Below the pieces are notes generated by a model. It was given only the letters and a program-made list of their open reading frames with translations. It made no database searches and was not told where the DNA came from. From Pseudanabaena frigida (GTDB taxonomy: Bacteria; Cyanobacteriota; Cyanobacteriia; Pseudanabaenales; Pseudanabaenaceae): a stretch of 57,514 nucleotides of DNA. This document shows, piece by piece, positions 24,497 to 34,409 of the stretch. Each line of letters starts with the position of its first letter. Within the stretch, counting starts at the first letter, position 1. The DNA lies in contig QBML01000036.1 in NCBI GenBank assembly GCA_003242085.1, positions 1 to 57,514 on the forward strand. Direction: 5' to 3'. The position numbers and the translations under genes were made by a program.

Positions 24497-25708
24497 TTAT
24501 TTGCAGAACTCGAGCCAATCCTGATGTACCTGCTGGCTATATGCTTTAGCATATTCCATTACTTCAGTTTTCCATTTTGATTTATTAGCAAAATCGATTA
24601 GCCAATCGGCGATCGCTGAGCCTTGTCTGCCACTACTACGCAGATGCGACCAAGCAACTACTTTACCCAAAGACTGCATTAATTGCTCGGATTTCTCCAA
24701 CTTATCATCCCATTTCTCAATTTTTAAGTAATCAGTTGAACTTTGAGTGGACTGAAGTTCGCGCAATACAAATGAATCTTTACCAATAATCACAGAATGG
24801 AGAAAAGCAATTGGGATTGCCTGCGATCGCTTCTGAATCGAAACAATTCGTTCTGCTTCACTCAGCCATTTAGGTTGTTCCCAAATAGTATAAGGAGAAA
24901 GAGAAGAAGGTAATGCTTTCTTTAAATCGAGCAGATAATTACCATCAGGTGAACCTTTACCTTCTACCAACAACACATAACGTTCAACCCCTAAACTGCC
25001 CTTGCCTGCAATGCGTTGGGCTACATCTAGTAATTTAAAAAATTGAGGATTAGATTGTCGTGCAGCGAAGGATTCTATGAAACCTCTTACTTTTTGTTTT
25101 TGTTCGGCAGAAATTGGTTGTGACTTTTTGAAATCGATTTTCAGCGATCGCCTTTGCTTCTCTTTATCGAAAACTGTACGTTCTTCGAGTAATTCTCGGC
25201 GTTTAACCTGATTTTTGCGCGACAACAGATCTTCGATTACTTGAGGAGCCGTATCTTCGCCCATCCAGTAAGATTTGCCCTCGGAAATAGTCTTAGTATA
25301 GGCATTGAGAAATTGCTGACAGAGATTTTCGGCAACTTTCTGTTCTACAGCAAAAGTTTCTGAAGCTACAAAAATACTGGTTAATAAACGTGCAATTTCC
25401 CAAGTACATGGAGCTAGCACAGCTTCATCAAAATCATTAATATCAAAATAAACACGGCGATTGTCTGCTCTAAAATTCCCAAAATTTTCCACATGAAGAT
25501 CGCCGCAAATCCATGTCAGTGGAGCTTTTTTAAACCACGAACTAATTGGTAAGTCTTCGTAAAAAAGATGACAGGTAGCGCGAAAAAAGACAAAGGGGTT
25601 CTCTTTATCCTCACGCATATACGCATATTTCACTTTAAGAAGATTGGGATCGCGTGGTTGACTGAGATTAAATCTCTGAATGCGATCGCGAATATTTCGA
25701 TTTGCCAT
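24497..25708 (-). CDS. DUF2252 domain-containing protein (kinase-like fold)
   Basis: 403 residues from ATG 25708 (MANRNIRDRIQRFNLSQ), with GGGG upstream. The core has KYAYMREDKENPFVFFRATC (about 25-45), the HRD-like WICGDLHVENFGNF (about 65-78) and FDINDFDEAV (about 86-95), the DUF2252 signature that mimics the catalytic and metal loops of aminoglycoside-phosphotransferase-like kinases. Substrate unknown. Likely co-transcribed with the 100-residue gene that follows it. Confidence 0.9.
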   Translation of the reverse strand: MANRNIRDRIQRFNLSQPRDPNLLKVKYAYMREDKENPFVFFRATCHLFYEDLPISSWFKKAPLTWICGDLHVENFGNFRADNRRVYFDINDFDEAVLAPCTWEIARLLTSIFVASETFAVEQKVAENLCQQFLNAYTKTISEGKSYWMGEDTAPQVIEDLLSRKNQVKRRELLEERTVFDKEKQRRSLKIDFKKSQPISAEQKQKVRGFIESFAARQSNPQFFKLLDVAQRIAGKGSLGVERYVLLVEGKGSPDGNYLLDLKKALPSSLSPYTIWEQPKWLSEAERIVSIQKRSQAIPIAFLHSVIIGKDSFVLRELQSTQSSTDYLKIEKWDDKLEKSEQLMQSLGKVVAWSHLRSSGRQGSAIADWLIDFANKSKWKTEVMEYAKAYSQQVHQDWLEFCK

Positions 25709-25731
25709 AAACATCCCCAAATTAATCCCAA

Positions 25732-25770
25732 AATTAATATAGTCAGCGCGAAGCGATGACTATATTAATT
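25732..25770. terminator. Hairpin between the 25765-27090 gene and the DUF2252 gene
   Basis: Arms aattaatatagtca and tgactatattaatt, apex gcgcgaagcga. It overlaps the stop of the upstream gene by a few bases. Confidence 0.75.
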
Positions 25771-27090
25771 TACTTTACTAATTCCTGTATAGACATTCTC
25801 ATCTACTAAGCCTAACCAAGGATCGCTAGCAGGTGTTAGAAACAGTCGATCGTAAACGCGGCGGTTAAGTGCCGTTAGAGCAGTCGCGTCACTATTCATA
25901 AACTCACCATTAGCAAACCAATTATGAATCTGCGCGTGAAACACATACTCATTGCGGACAGTATCCTGCGCGATCGCTCGCTCAAAACTACTCACCACAG
26001 CTGGCATTGAGGCACTAGGTGATAATTTGCGCTCCATAACGTTCAGACTACCTCGATCGAGATATACCCGATTTTGATAAAGCCTTGCTAATCTTGCCCA
26101 ATTAGCATCACTGAGTTTAGAAAATTGAGAAGGCGGCGTAACTTCGGCCAGAGGATCACCAGCAGTACGGCTTAGAGTTGGTAATTCAACCATCGCCTTG
26201 CCGATAGTTAAACGACTCGCTAACATCGCACTAGCCTTTGGATCTGTAACTGCTAAAGGTAGTAATGGCTGGGTGGGTAAACGTAAACGTGTTAGATCTG
26301 CCTGCCATTTTTTTTCTAACTTTGCATAGCGATCGCGATGATATTTGATTAAAACTTCGCGACGCAGGCTCAAATCACCATTGACATTGTTAACTGAGTT
26401 TACTGCTTCTTCAGCATCCTTGAGATTATCGATAAAAGCCTGTGGACTATATAAACCAGGAATCGCATCAACTGGACGACCTTCACTGTCGAGAATATAG
26501 TGAATGCTATTGCCAGTGAGAGTTTGTTCAAGTTTACGACCATCCCCAAAATCAATCGTTACCTTAGGAACGGGACGCTCGGACTGCCAATGTAAAATAA
26601 AGCGATCGCGCAGCAGTTGCGACACAGCTACGTTGGGATAAAGCGCCGTTCGGAAAAATCTGCTATTGGCACAACTGAGCTCGTCGTTGAGATTGCCCAG
26701 TAGTCGCAAAGATAAAATCGGCTTACCAGTTTCTTTCGCGGCAATTTTTGCTGCCTCTAAATCTTTGTACCAATACAAACGCGATGCATCGCAATCTTTT
26801 TGCTGACAAATTGCATCTAAAGTTGCTCGCAATTGGGGATTATTTGGTAACTCTTGTTGATAAGCCTTCCAAAACGCATCAACACCCGCATTTTTAAATT
26901 CACGTAGCTTCGCGATCGCCTCTTGAGATGTCGGGCGATCTTTTGAAGCAGCTTGTTGAACGAGTCTATCGAGATTCATTTGCTCTGAAGCGATCGCAGA
27001 TTGTGGCAAAAAAGAAACTGCTGCGATCGCTATAGTGCCTAGACCTAGTAGAGCAAAACTTGAACTAGCCAGCATTTTTTTTACAAGCAT
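25765..27090 (-). CDS. Exported protein with a thioredoxin-like domain lacking CXXC
   Basis: 441 residues. The signal peptide spans about 1-34 (FALLGLGTIAIAAVSFL, AxA site SAIAS). A thioredoxin-like region at about 105-225 runs from WYKDLEAAKIAAKETGKPIL through FRTALYPNVAVSQLLRDRFI to HYILDSEGRPVDAIPGLYSP. The usual CXXC place reads DELSCANSRF, with one Cys only, so ordinary disulfide exchange is unlikely. The rest is helical with no match I recognise. Periplasmic or lumenal. It is a single gene divergent from glgC. Confidence 0.78.
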   Translation of the reverse strand: MLVKKMLASSSFALLGLGTIAIAAVSFLPQSAIASEQMNLDRLVQQAASKDRPTSQEAIAKLREFKNAGVDAFWKAYQQELPNNPQLRATLDAICQQKDCDASRLYWYKDLEAAKIAAKETGKPILSLRLLGNLNDELSCANSRFFRTALYPNVAVSQLLRDRFILHWQSERPVPKVTIDFGDGRKLEQTLTGNSIHYILDSEGRPVDAIPGLYSPQAFIDNLKDAEEAVNSVNNVNGDLSLRREVLIKYHRDRYAKLEKKWQADLTRLRLPTQPLLPLAVTDPKASAMLASRLTIGKAMVELPTLSRTAGDPLAEVTPPSQFSKLSDANWARLARLYQNRVYLDRGSLNVMERKLSPSASMPAVVSSFERAIAQDTVRNEYVFHAQIHNWFANGEFMNSDATALTALNRRVYDRLFLTPASDPWLGLVDENVYTGISKVN

Positions 27091-27360
27091 ATTAAAAATT
27101 TTCCTAGGCTCTTAGGTTTAACGTTAACGCCAGACGTATTTATTGTCAGTATTGTTCCCCAAAAGCCATAAAACGTTAAGCATTCATCTTTTTTTGATTT
27201 TAGCGATCTACTAGCTAAAGCATCATAAAGACACAAGTCAAAGCTTAAACTTTCTCGGTTTTGTGTTTTAACATTACTTGCAACGATCCCCGCAAAGATA
27301 GAGAATGGTTGCATTCAGAAAAATGTGCGTATAAAAAAGCCAAGATAATCCGAAGAATTT

Positions 27361-28650
27361 ATGAAAAATGTACTGGCTATCATTCTGGGCGGCGGACAGG
27401 GAAGCCGACTATATCCCCTCACTAAAACACGCGCTAAACCCGCCGTCCCCGTAGCAGGCAAATATCGACTGATTGACATTCCTGTGAGTAACTGTATCAA
27501 CTCAGGCATTGAAAAGATCTACATCCTGACACAGTTCAACTCCGCCTCGCTTAACCGCCACGTCAATCAGGCTTATCGACCCGCATCCTATTCCGATGGC
27601 TTTGTAGAAATTTTGGCGGCGCAGCAAACCCCCGATAGCCCAGACTGGTTCCAAGGCACAGCTGATGCAGTCCGTCGCTATGCATGGCTATTAGAATCAT
27701 GGGATGTTAGCGAGTACTTGATCCTATCTGGCGATCACTTGTACAACATGGACTATGAAAAATTTGTCCAACATCACCGCGAAACAGGGGCAGACATCAC
27801 CCTATCAGTGCTACCAGTCGATCAGAAAAAAGCCTCAGCCTTTGGATTACTCAAAACTGATGCCACAGGAAAGGTAATTAATTTCCTTGAAAAGCCTAAA
27901 GGTGAAGCACTCGATGGGATGCGTGTTGATACTACTAAGCTTGGTTTAGATGCAGCCGAGGCGATCGCCAATCCTTTCATTGCCTCTATGGGTATCTATG
28001 TATTCAACAAGCAAGCAATGCTGAAACTGCTTAGTGAAAATCCTGAATACACCGATTTTGGCAAAGAAATTATTCCTGCAGCAATTCACAATTTGAATGT
28101 TCAGGCTTATTTATACAACGGCTATTGGGAAGACATTGGAACGATCGAGTCTTTTTATCAAGCTAATCTCGAACTAACTCGTCATCCTGCAACTGGCTTC
28201 AATTTCTACGAAACAAAAAAACCGATCTATACCCGCGCTCGTTACTTGCCACCTAGTAAAGTGCATGACAGTAAAGTCAAAGATTCGATCATTGGTGAAG
28301 GATGTCTCCTCAACCAATCCACAATTACTAATTCAGTTGTCGGTATTCGGATGCATATTGAAGCAAACTGTACGATCGAGGACACGCTACTAATGGGTTG
28401 TGATTTTTATCAGCCCCAAGAAGAAAGGGAGTCAGATCTCGCAAATAATACAGTACCAATGGGAATAGGCGAAAATACGATCATTCGTCATGCAATTATC
28501 GATAAGAATGCCCGAATTGGTAAAAACGTGCAGATTATCAATAAAGATCGCGTTCAAGATGTGAATCGTGAAGAGCAAGGTTATTGCATTTGTAATGGCA
28601 TTGTCGTTGTTGTCAAAAATGCTGTAATTGCGGATAACACTATCATCTAA
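27361..28650 (+). CDS. glgC: Glucose-1-phosphate adenylyltransferase
   Basis: 429 residues. The pyrophosphorylase signature [20 protein letters not shown] (about 10-29) is followed by the ATP/Glc-1-P site and catalytic [10 protein letters not shown] (about 98-107), GDHLYNMDY (about 126-134), FLEKPKG, and the left-handed beta-helix C-terminus ([17 protein letters not shown] style). It makes ADP-glucose, the committed step of glycogen synthesis, and is activated by 3-phosphoglycerate in cyanobacteria. Length and start match the family. No Shine-Dalgarno is obvious. Confidence 0.98.
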   Translation: MKNVLAIILGGGQGSRLYPLTKTRAKPAVPVAGKYRLIDIPVSNCINSGIEKIYILTQFNSASLNRHVNQAYRPASYSDGFVEILAAQQTPDSPDWFQGTADAVRRYAWLLESWDVSEYLILSGDHLYNMDYEKFVQHHRETGADITLSVLPVDQKKASAFGLLKTDATGKVINFLEKPKGEALDGMRVDTTKLGLDAAEAIANPFIASMGIYVFNKQAMLKLLSENPEYTDFGKEIIPAAIHNLNVQAYLYNGYWEDIGTIESFYQANLELTRHPATGFNFYETKKPIYTRARYLPPSKVHDSKVKDSIIGEGCLLNQSTITNSVVGIRMHIEANCTIEDTLLMGCDFYQPQEERESDLANNTVPMGIGENTIIRHAIIDKNARIGKNVQIINKDRVQDVNREEQGYCICNGIVVVVKNAVIADNTII

Positions 28651-28685
28651 CAAAAAAGAGGCGGCACGAATTACAACCTCTTCTT

Positions 28686-28738
28686 TTCTATATAAAAAAT
28701 AAAGCCCTGCTTTGCAGGGCTTTATTTTTTATATAGAA
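28686..28738. terminator. Long hairpin between convergent glgC and gatA
   Basis: Arms tataaaaaataaagccctgc and its complement, extended outward by ttcta/tagaa; loop ttt. The gatA stop codon and last codons lie inside the right arm. Confidence 0.85.
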
Positions 28739-30189
28739 GGTTGACTCTTGTGCCATTCAGTTGACTGCTCAAAGCCGTAGGCAACTTGCAGCAATACATC
28801 TTCTCGCAAAACATTAGATATAAGCTGCAATCCGATCGGCATTCCTTTGGAGTCAAACCCACAGGGAATACTAATTCCCGGTAGCCCAGCCAAGTTAACA
28901 GGAATTGTCATCAAATCTGAGAGATACATCCCAAGAGGGTCTTCAGTCTTACTACCAGCTTGGAAAGCGGTAGTTGGAGCAGTCGGACTAATTAGAACAT
29001 CAACCCGTTCAAAAGCTTTTTGAAAATCTTGAACAATCAGGGTTCTGACTTTTTGCGCTTTTAGATAATAAGCATCGTAATAGCCAGCCGATAGTACATA
29101 CGTACCGATCATGATCCGCCGCTTTACCTCTGTCCCAAAGCCGTGCTCGCGAGTATTTTCATACATGCTAAGTAAGTTATCGGCATTTCGATCGCGGAAG
29201 CCATATTTTACGCCATCATAACGAGCGAGGTTAGCTGATGCCTCAGAAGGAGCAATGATGTAATAAGTCGGTAAGCCATAACGAAAGCGAGGACAGGAAA
29301 TTTCGATTACTTCAGCACCCATACTCTCGAAATGCGCGATCGCCTTTCTAACCGATGCTTCAACTTCGCTATCCAAACCTTCCCCAAAGGTTTCCGTAAT
29401 TACACCAACTTTTTTGCCCTTAAGTGACTGGGTTAAATCTGGTGTCAGTAAAGCGGCATAGTCTGGAACTGGTGCGTTAATGCTAGTCGAGTCTTTGGGG
29501 TCATACCCTGCGATCGCCCCCAAAAATATCGCTGCATCTTCAACTGTATTTGCAAAAGGCCCGATTTGATCGAGAGACGAAGCAAAAGCAACTAGTCCAA
29601 ATCTGGAAACTAGACCATAGGTGGGTTTTAACCCAACCACGCCACAATAGGAGGCGGGTTGACGGATCGATCCTCCAGTATCTGAACCAGTAGCAATTAC
29701 ACATTCACCACTAGAAACTGCTGCTGCCGATCCACCTGACGATCCACCAGGCACATATTCTGTATTCCAAGGGTTAGCTGTTAAGGCGATCGCCGAATTT
29801 TCGGTGGAGCTGCCCATCGCAAACTCATCAAGGTTAGTTTTTCCGACCATTACGGCTCCAGCCGATCGCAGTTTTGCCGTGATTGTCGCTTCGTAGGGTG
29901 GAACAAAATTTTTCAACATATTGGAGCCACAAGTAGTGGGCATCCCCTTGACACACATATTATCTTTGATGCCAATGGGTACGCCTGCTAGGAGTGGAAG
30001 TTTTTCACCTGCGGCGATCGCGGCATCGATTGCCTGTGCTTGGGCGATCGCCACTTCTGGGGTGACAGTCACAAAACTATGTAATTTCGGTTCTAGCCGA
30101 TCGATGCGAGCTAAAAACTCTTGAGCAATTTCAGTTGCTGATCGCTCTTTATTTAGTAAGGTTTGGCGAATTTGGGCGATCGATGACAT
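28729..30189 (-). CDS. gatA: Aspartyl/glutamyl-tRNA amidotransferase subunit A
   Basis: 486 residues from ATG 30189; a TTG two codons upstream is less likely. The amidase Ser-cisSer-Lys triad is visible: Lys in [14 protein letters not shown] (about 74-87), cis-Ser and Ser in [14 protein letters not shown] and [16 protein letters not shown] (about 150-182). GatA releases ammonia from Gln for GatB to convert Glu-tRNA(Gln), or Asp-tRNA(Asn), to the amide. gatB and gatC are not in this window, as is usual for cyanobacteria. A sequence like its leader recurs after the neighbouring TPR gene. Confidence 0.97.
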   Translation of the reverse strand: MSSIAQIRQTLLNKERSATEIAQEFLARIDRLEPKLHSFVTVTPEVAIAQAQAIDAAIAAGEKLPLLAGVPIGIKDNMCVKGMPTTCGSNMLKNFVPPYEATITAKLRSAGAVMVGKTNLDEFAMGSSTENSAIALTANPWNTEYVPGGSSGGSAAAVSSGECVIATGSDTGGSIRQPASYCGVVGLKPTYGLVSRFGLVAFASSLDQIGPFANTVEDAAIFLGAIAGYDPKDSTSINAPVPDYAALLTPDLTQSLKGKKVGVITETFGEGLDSEVEASVRKAIAHFESMGAEVIEISCPRFRYGLPTYYIIAPSEASANLARYDGVKYGFRDRNADNLLSMYENTREHGFGTEVKRRIMIGTYVLSAGYYDAYYLKAQKVRTLIVQDFQKAFERVDVLISPTAPTTAFQAGSKTEDPLGMYLSDLMTIPVNLAGLPGISIPCGFDSKGMPIGLQLISNVLREDVLLQVAYGFEQSTEWHKSQPSI

Positions 30190-30245
30190 AAACAATCTGA
30201 AGGGTTATTGGGCAGAACCCCAATTATAAAACCAAGCTACCTAAT
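30186..30245. repeat. Left copy of a 60-bp imperfect repeat flanking the TPR gene
   Basis: Begins acataaacaatct at the gatA start codon and ends ctaat. It aligns with 31466-31524 at roughly 78% by hand, sharing acataaacaatct, agggttatt, and aaaaccaa-cta-ctaat. Confidence 0.6.
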
Positions 30246-30428
30246 TTTCGTGGTTTTGCATTAGTAACAGTTATAGCAATTTGAGAATCAGATACTTCTA
30301 CCGTATCTTGATCAATTAACAATTCAATTTTGTTTTGACTTTAATTGACCAACTATTTAACCCTTATCTGACTATAAATGTTCATGTTAATATTATGAAA
30401 ATTTTCATAATATTGAGGAGTTAAGTCT

Positions 30429-31436
30429 ATGTCTTGGCGTTTCCTGGTTCTTATGAGTTTAACATTTACGATTTCTCTGGGGAGGGAAACATTATCTAGT
30501 TATGCTGAACCTGTCGCCCAATCATCAACAAAAGTCTCACCTAAGTTAGCGCAGGCTTATTTGGATTACTTTAATCGTGCATTGGAAAAACAGAACAGGG
30601 GGGACAATTATGGGGCGATCGCTGACTATAACGAAGCCATTCGTCTCAACTCTAACCTTGCAGGAGCTTATCTCAATCGTGGAAGTGCAAAATCTTTACT
30701 AGGAGACAATCAAGAAGCAATAGTTGATTATAATGCGGCTATTCGCCTCAATCCTTACCTTGCCGAAGCCTACTATGGTCGAGGTAGAGCAAAGTTTTTA
30801 CTAGGAAACAATTATAGTGCGATCACCGACTATGACGAAGCCATCCGTCTTAAACCTAACTATGCCGAAGCTTATGGCAGTCGAGGGAGTGCAAAGTCTC
30901 TAACAGGAGACAATCAGAGTGCGATATCTGACTACAACGAAGCCATTCGCCTCAACCCTAACCTTGCCGAAGCTTACTATGGTCTAGGTAGATCAAGGTC
31001 TTTACTAGGAGACAATCAAGGAGCGATCACTGACTCCAATGAAGCTGTTCGCCTCAACCCTAACCTTGCCGAAGCCTACACTGTTCGGGGGAATGCAAAG
31101 TCCAATTTAGGAGATAATCAGGGTGCGATATCTGACTACAACGAAGCTATTCGCCTCAAACCCAACCTTGCCGAATCCCACTATGGTCTAGGTAGAGCAA
31201 AGTATTTACTAGGAGACAATCAAGGAGCGATATCTGACTACAACGAAGCCATCCGACTCAACCCGAACCTTGCATACGCTTATAGTATGCGTGGGAATGC
31301 AAAGTTTATAACAGGAGATAAGTATGGAGCCTTAGCAGACTTTCGTAGGGCAGCACAACTATTTCAGCAGCAGGGAAATACAGAATGGTATCAAAATGTT
31401 CTTAAAGGTATTGAGGAAACAGAGCGTTCTCTTTGA
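30429..31436 (+). CDS. Exported TPR repeat protein
   Basis: 335 residues. The signal peptide spans about 1-26 (LVLMSLTFTISLG). Then come eight tetratricopeptide units of 34 residues, with consensus GDNQGAISDYNEAIRLNPNL and AEAYYGLGRAK. Neighbouring units alternate YGLGRA and RGNAKS types, so the array grew by duplication of a two-unit block (204 bp). The last unit is diverged (GDKYGALADFRRAAQLF). TPRs form a superhelix for protein binding; the location should be periplasm or lumen. The gene sits between two copies of a 60-bp repeat, which may mark its insertion. Confidence 0.88.
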   Translation: MSWRFLVLMSLTFTISLGRETLSSYAEPVAQSSTKVSPKLAQAYLDYFNRALEKQNRGDNYGAIADYNEAIRLNSNLAGAYLNRGSAKSLLGDNQEAIVDYNAAIRLNPYLAEAYYGRGRAKFLLGNNYSAITDYDEAIRLKPNYAEAYGSRGSAKSLTGDNQSAISDYNEAIRLNPNLAEAYYGLGRSRSLLGDNQGAITDSNEAVRLNPNLAEAYTVRGNAKSNLGDNQGAISDYNEAIRLKPNLAESHYGLGRAKYLLGDNQGAISDYNEAIRLNPNLAYAYSMRGNAKFITGDKYGALADFRRAAQLFQQQGNTEWYQNVLKGIEETERSL

Positions 31437-31465
31437 CAAATAACTCGGCACAAATGTCATCAGTA

Positions 31466-31524
31466 ACATAAACAATCTTAGGGTTATTAAGCCAAATCTT
31501 GATAATAAAACCAAACTAGCTAAT
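31466..31524. repeat. Right copy of the 60-bp imperfect repeat
   Basis: Direct-orientation partner of 30186-30245. The TPR gene lies between them. Confidence 0.6.
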
Positions 31525-31613
31525 GCTAGCGACAGGGAAATTTAACAATTTTCTGGACAAGTGCTGAGAAAGCAAATACAATATACCCGCAAATTAAGGT
31601 ACGTTCGCACCCA

Positions 31614-32003
31614 TTGGAGGTCATTATTCCTGAACCGCTAACCCTGACTGTGAGTTTACGAGGCAGCCGCGAAGTCAAGGACACCTATCAATTGATTCGC
31701 CTCACAGGGCTACTGGACGCTTTTTCCGAGCCTGCCTTTAAAAAGGTAATTGGCAAGTGCGTCGAAGATGGTCCTACAAATGTGATTTTAGATCTATCAA
31801 CCATTGATTTTATCGATAGTTCGGGACTTGGGGTTTTAGTGCAAATGGCAAAGAAAACTCAGACCCTGAGTGGTACTCTCCAGATTATTACCAATCCTAG
31901 AGTTACCCAAACAGTCAAACTGGTTCGACTAGATCAATTCTTGTCGCTTCAGACATCAATTGAAAATGCTCTTGCAAAGCTCGATCAAACTAAGAAAGAC
32001 TAG
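31614..32003 (+). CDS. STAS-domain anti-sigma factor antagonist
   Basis: 129 residues if started at TTG 31614. STAS fold: RLTGLLDAFSEPAFKKVIGK, then LDLSTIDFIDSSGLGVLVQM (about 61-80), and QTVKLVRLDQFLSL. The canonical phospho-Ser motif D-S-S-G is intact, unlike in the STAS gene at 8962. It should switch partners with an RsbW-like kinase, possibly the one at 8522. The start is uncertain: a strong GGAGG (31616-31620) lies downstream of the TTG and is well placed for the in-frame ATT at 31626. Confidence 0.88.
   Translation: MEVIIPEPLTLTVSLRGSREVKDTYQLIRLTGLLDAFSEPAFKKVIGKCVEDGPTNVILDLSTIDFIDSSGLGVLVQMAKKTQTLSGTLQIITNPRVTQTVKLVRLDQFLSLQTSIENALAKLDQTKKD
31616..31620 (+). promoter_or_regulatory. 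Strong ribosome site downstream of the nominal TTG start
   Basis: GGAGG overlaps codons 1-3 of the nominal reading. Five bases later an in-frame ATT (31626) could be a rare AUU start; the next standard in-frame start is GTG 31650. Confidence 0.4.
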
Positions 32004-32455
32004 GCAAAGTCAGTACCCATCTAGCGAGATAAAAATGTAAAGCTTTAGATTGAGCTGAATCAAAACTGAGCAATATTTTTCATTAGACATTGAGAAAAAT
32101 TAAGCGGGGCAAATTTCTAAATTTGAGGATGACAGTATGTTTGCAAACTTTCATGAACTCGATCTATTTTGATATTGTCAAAATCAGTCGTAATCAACTT
32201 ATGATGTAAATAAGACAAAATTTACAAACATTTATGGGCAGGCATAGCTTGCCCATAAATGTCTGAAGTGAAGAGCTTAGTTCTGATGACAAGCCAGAAA
32301 CCTTTGTAAAGCTCTGCTCTACAAAGGTTTTTAGAAGAATCTACGGGCTTAGAAAACTTATAAAGTGCTGTAAATCTAAAATATTCAACGTCTGAACATT
32401 TTTGTCTAAACATAAATCGAACAAACTAGTTATTTTGTAATGGCATTATTCTGTA
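32004..32455. other. 452-bp intergenic region
   Basis: No gene. It contains one hairpin (32228-32262) and AT-rich flanks. A second weak repeat of the word aaaggttt/aaacctttg lies near 32298-32330. The mrnC promoter must lie in the right part. Confidence 0.5.
32228..32262. terminator. Hairpin after the STAS gene region
   Basis: Arms acatttatgggca and tgcccataaatgt, apex ggcatagct. It lies 225 bp past the STAS stop. Confidence 0.6.
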
Positions 32456-32851
32456 ATGTCTCTTAATCCAACAGTTAGTAACATCGCTGAGATCCCACCA
32501 TCTGCTCTAGCCTATATTGGTGATGCTGTTTACGAAATGCAAATGCGGTTGCATTACTTACTACCGCAACGCACCGCCAAGCAATATCACCTACTTGTAG
32601 TTAGTCAAGTTAGAGCCGAGCAACAAGCAAAACTCCTCGAAAAACTCGATCTCACAGATTTTGAGTACGATTTAGTCAGACGTGGACGCAATGCTGCGGG
32701 ATCTGCCCCACGTAAAGTCAATCCCAATATTTATCAAAGTGCCACTGGTTTTGAGGCGTTGATTGGTTACCTTTATTTAACCGATCGTGATCGACTTGAC
32801 CAAATTTTTACTCAGCTACTTAGCCACATCGATACCCCAGCGCCGCCATGA
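32456..32851 (+). CDS. mrnC: Mini-ribonuclease III
   Basis: 131 residues, consisting only of the RNase III catalytic domain with no dsRNA-binding domain. Motifs: [20 protein letters not shown] (about 15-35, with the catalytic Asp in GDAVYE), [15 protein letters not shown] (about 75-90), and [11 protein letters not shown] (about 100-110, catalytic Glu). It matures 23S rRNA ends and, in cyanobacteria, affects other RNA processing. It overlaps rlmB by 4 bp (ATGA), so two 23S-rRNA maturation enzymes are translationally coupled. Confidence 0.95.
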   Translation: MSLNPTVSNIAEIPPSALAYIGDAVYEMQMRLHYLLPQRTAKQYHLLVVSQVRAEQQAKLLEKLDLTDFEYDLVRRGRNAAGSAPRKVNPNIYQSATGFEALIGYLYLTDRDRLDQIFTQLLSHIDTPAPP

Positions 32852-34314
32852 CAACGCAACCCAGACTGAAATCCAAATCCGACAAGAATTCCGATAGAGA
32901 CGGAGATAGGAGTTACGAGAAACGCTCCGACAAGTCTTTTGATAAATATTCAGATAAACGTTCAGATAATCGCTCCGATCGCAGTACTGGCAAATATACT
33001 GATAAGCGAAATGACAGCCGCGCAGAGAGAGGATCTGAAAAATCCTTTGACAAACCCTACAAATCTGATAAGCCTTACAAGTCCTCAGATCGAAATTTTG
33101 ACAATCGCTCCGATAACCGTTCTGAATCTAAATATTCAGGTAAATCAGACAAGTACGCAGATCGTCGTCCTGAAAAGAGGTTTGACAAGCCCTTTGAGAA
33201 GCGTGCTGAATCATCTGCTGAGCCGAAGTTTGAACGTAAATTTGACAAGCCAGTTGGCAAAAAATTTGGTGATAAGTTCGCTGAAAAGAAATTTGGCGAC
33301 AAGAAATTTGGTGACAAAAAGTTCGGCGATAAAAAGTTTGAACGCAGCGATCGTGCCGATCGCTCTGAACGCGGCGATCGCAACTTTGGCGATCGACCCG
33401 ATCGCAATTTCGGAGATCGTAAGTTTGAACGCGATCGCAATTTTGGCGATCGCGTTCCAAACTTTGAGCGCCGCTCTCTACCGCCAGTTTCGAGCAATTT
33501 CGATCCCGATGGTGAATTAGGGATTGCCCCACCAGCTCATACTCCTGAGAATCCCGATATCGTCTATGGTCGTCATGCAGTTGAAGCTGTACTAAATAGC
33601 GATCGCAGTATTAACCGTGTTTGGGTTACTGCGAGACTGCGTTACGCGCCTGATTTCTTACCCCTAATTGATGAAGCGAAGGCAGCAGGGGCTGTAGTTG
33701 ACGAAGTTGATAATACTCGCCTCGATCGCATTACCGAAAATGGCAGACATCAGGGCATTGCCGTACAGGTTTCAGCTTACGAATATGCCGATCTTGATGA
33801 GTTAATTGTCAGTGCTAAAGAGAAATCCGCTCAGCCTGTGATTGTTATCGCTGATGGAATTACCGATCCCCATAATTTAGGGGCAATTATTCGCAGTGCA
33901 GCAGCTCTCGGAGCCCATGCTCTCGTTATTCCTCAGCGTCGAGCAGCAGGAATAACAGCCACTGTTGCCAAAGTTGCCGCAGGGACATTGGAAATACTTC
34001 CAGTTGCGCGGGTGGTCAATCTCAATCGTGCGCTTGAGAAAATCAAAGAAGCTGGTTTCTGGGTTTATGGAACTATGGCGGACTCTGGAAATGCGATTCA
34101 CAAAACGAAGTTTTCTGGTCCAGTTGCCCTAGTAATTGGTGCAGAGGGAGAAGGATTGAGTCTCTCAATTCAGAAAAATTGTGACTTCCTTGTATCTATA
34201 CCTTTAGAAGGAAAAGTAGATAGCTTAAACGCCTCAGTTGCAACTGGAATGGCTCTATACGAGATTTTTAGACAACGTTGGGTAAATACGTTAAACCTGA
34301 ACAATTTGTCTTGA
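32848..34314 (+). CDS. rlmB: 23S rRNA (guanosine(2251)-2'-O)-methyltransferase RlmB with long disordered N-terminus
   Basis: 488 residues. The last ~250 (from [13 protein letters not shown], about 235) are a complete SpoU/TrmH-type enzyme with [20 protein letters not shown] (about 331-350), [10 protein letters not shown] (about 431-440) and [20 protein letters not shown] (about 451-470). It methylates G2251 in the peptidyl-transferase P loop. Residues 1-235 are low complexity, made of Asp/Arg/Lys/Ser/Phe repeats ([21 protein letters not shown] units), and should be disordered and nucleic-acid binding. The repeats are partly built from HIP1 octamers. Coupled to mrnC. Confidence 0.95.
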   Translation: MTTQPRLKSKSDKNSDRDGDRSYEKRSDKSFDKYSDKRSDNRSDRSTGKYTDKRNDSRAERGSEKSFDKPYKSDKPYKSSDRNFDNRSDNRSESKYSGKSDKYADRRPEKRFDKPFEKRAESSAEPKFERKFDKPVGKKFGDKFAEKKFGDKKFGDKKFGDKKFERSDRADRSERGDRNFGDRPDRNFGDRKFERDRNFGDRVPNFERRSLPPVSSNFDPDGELGIAPPAHTPENPDIVYGRHAVEAVLNSDRSINRVWVTARLRYAPDFLPLIDEAKAAGAVVDEVDNTRLDRITENGRHQGIAVQVSAYEYADLDELIVSAKEKSAQPVIVIADGITDPHNLGAIIRSAAALGAHALVIPQRRAAGITATVAKVAAGTLEILPVARVVNLNRALEKIKEAGFWVYGTMADSGNAIHKTKFSGPVALVIGAEGEGLSLSIQKNCDFLVSIPLEGKVDSLNASVATGMALYEIFRQRWVNTLNLNNLS

Positions 34315-34409
34315 AGTCATGTTTTAAGTTATATAAAGATATAGAAAGGTGTCCTTGAGTTAAAGGTCTGAACATTCACCTTAACCATTCAATCTATCTG
34401 TTTAAAATC

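Noticed and set aside
27081-27314. Open frame of 77 codons on the minus strand upstream of the 25765-27090 gene
   Set aside because: Overlaps the signal peptide start of the real gene in another frame, has no ribosome site, and its composition is not protein-like.
33075-33520. Long open frames on both strands opposite the rlmB repeat region
   Set aside because: Low-complexity mirror frames of the K/D/R-rich extension; typical shadows of repeated DNA.
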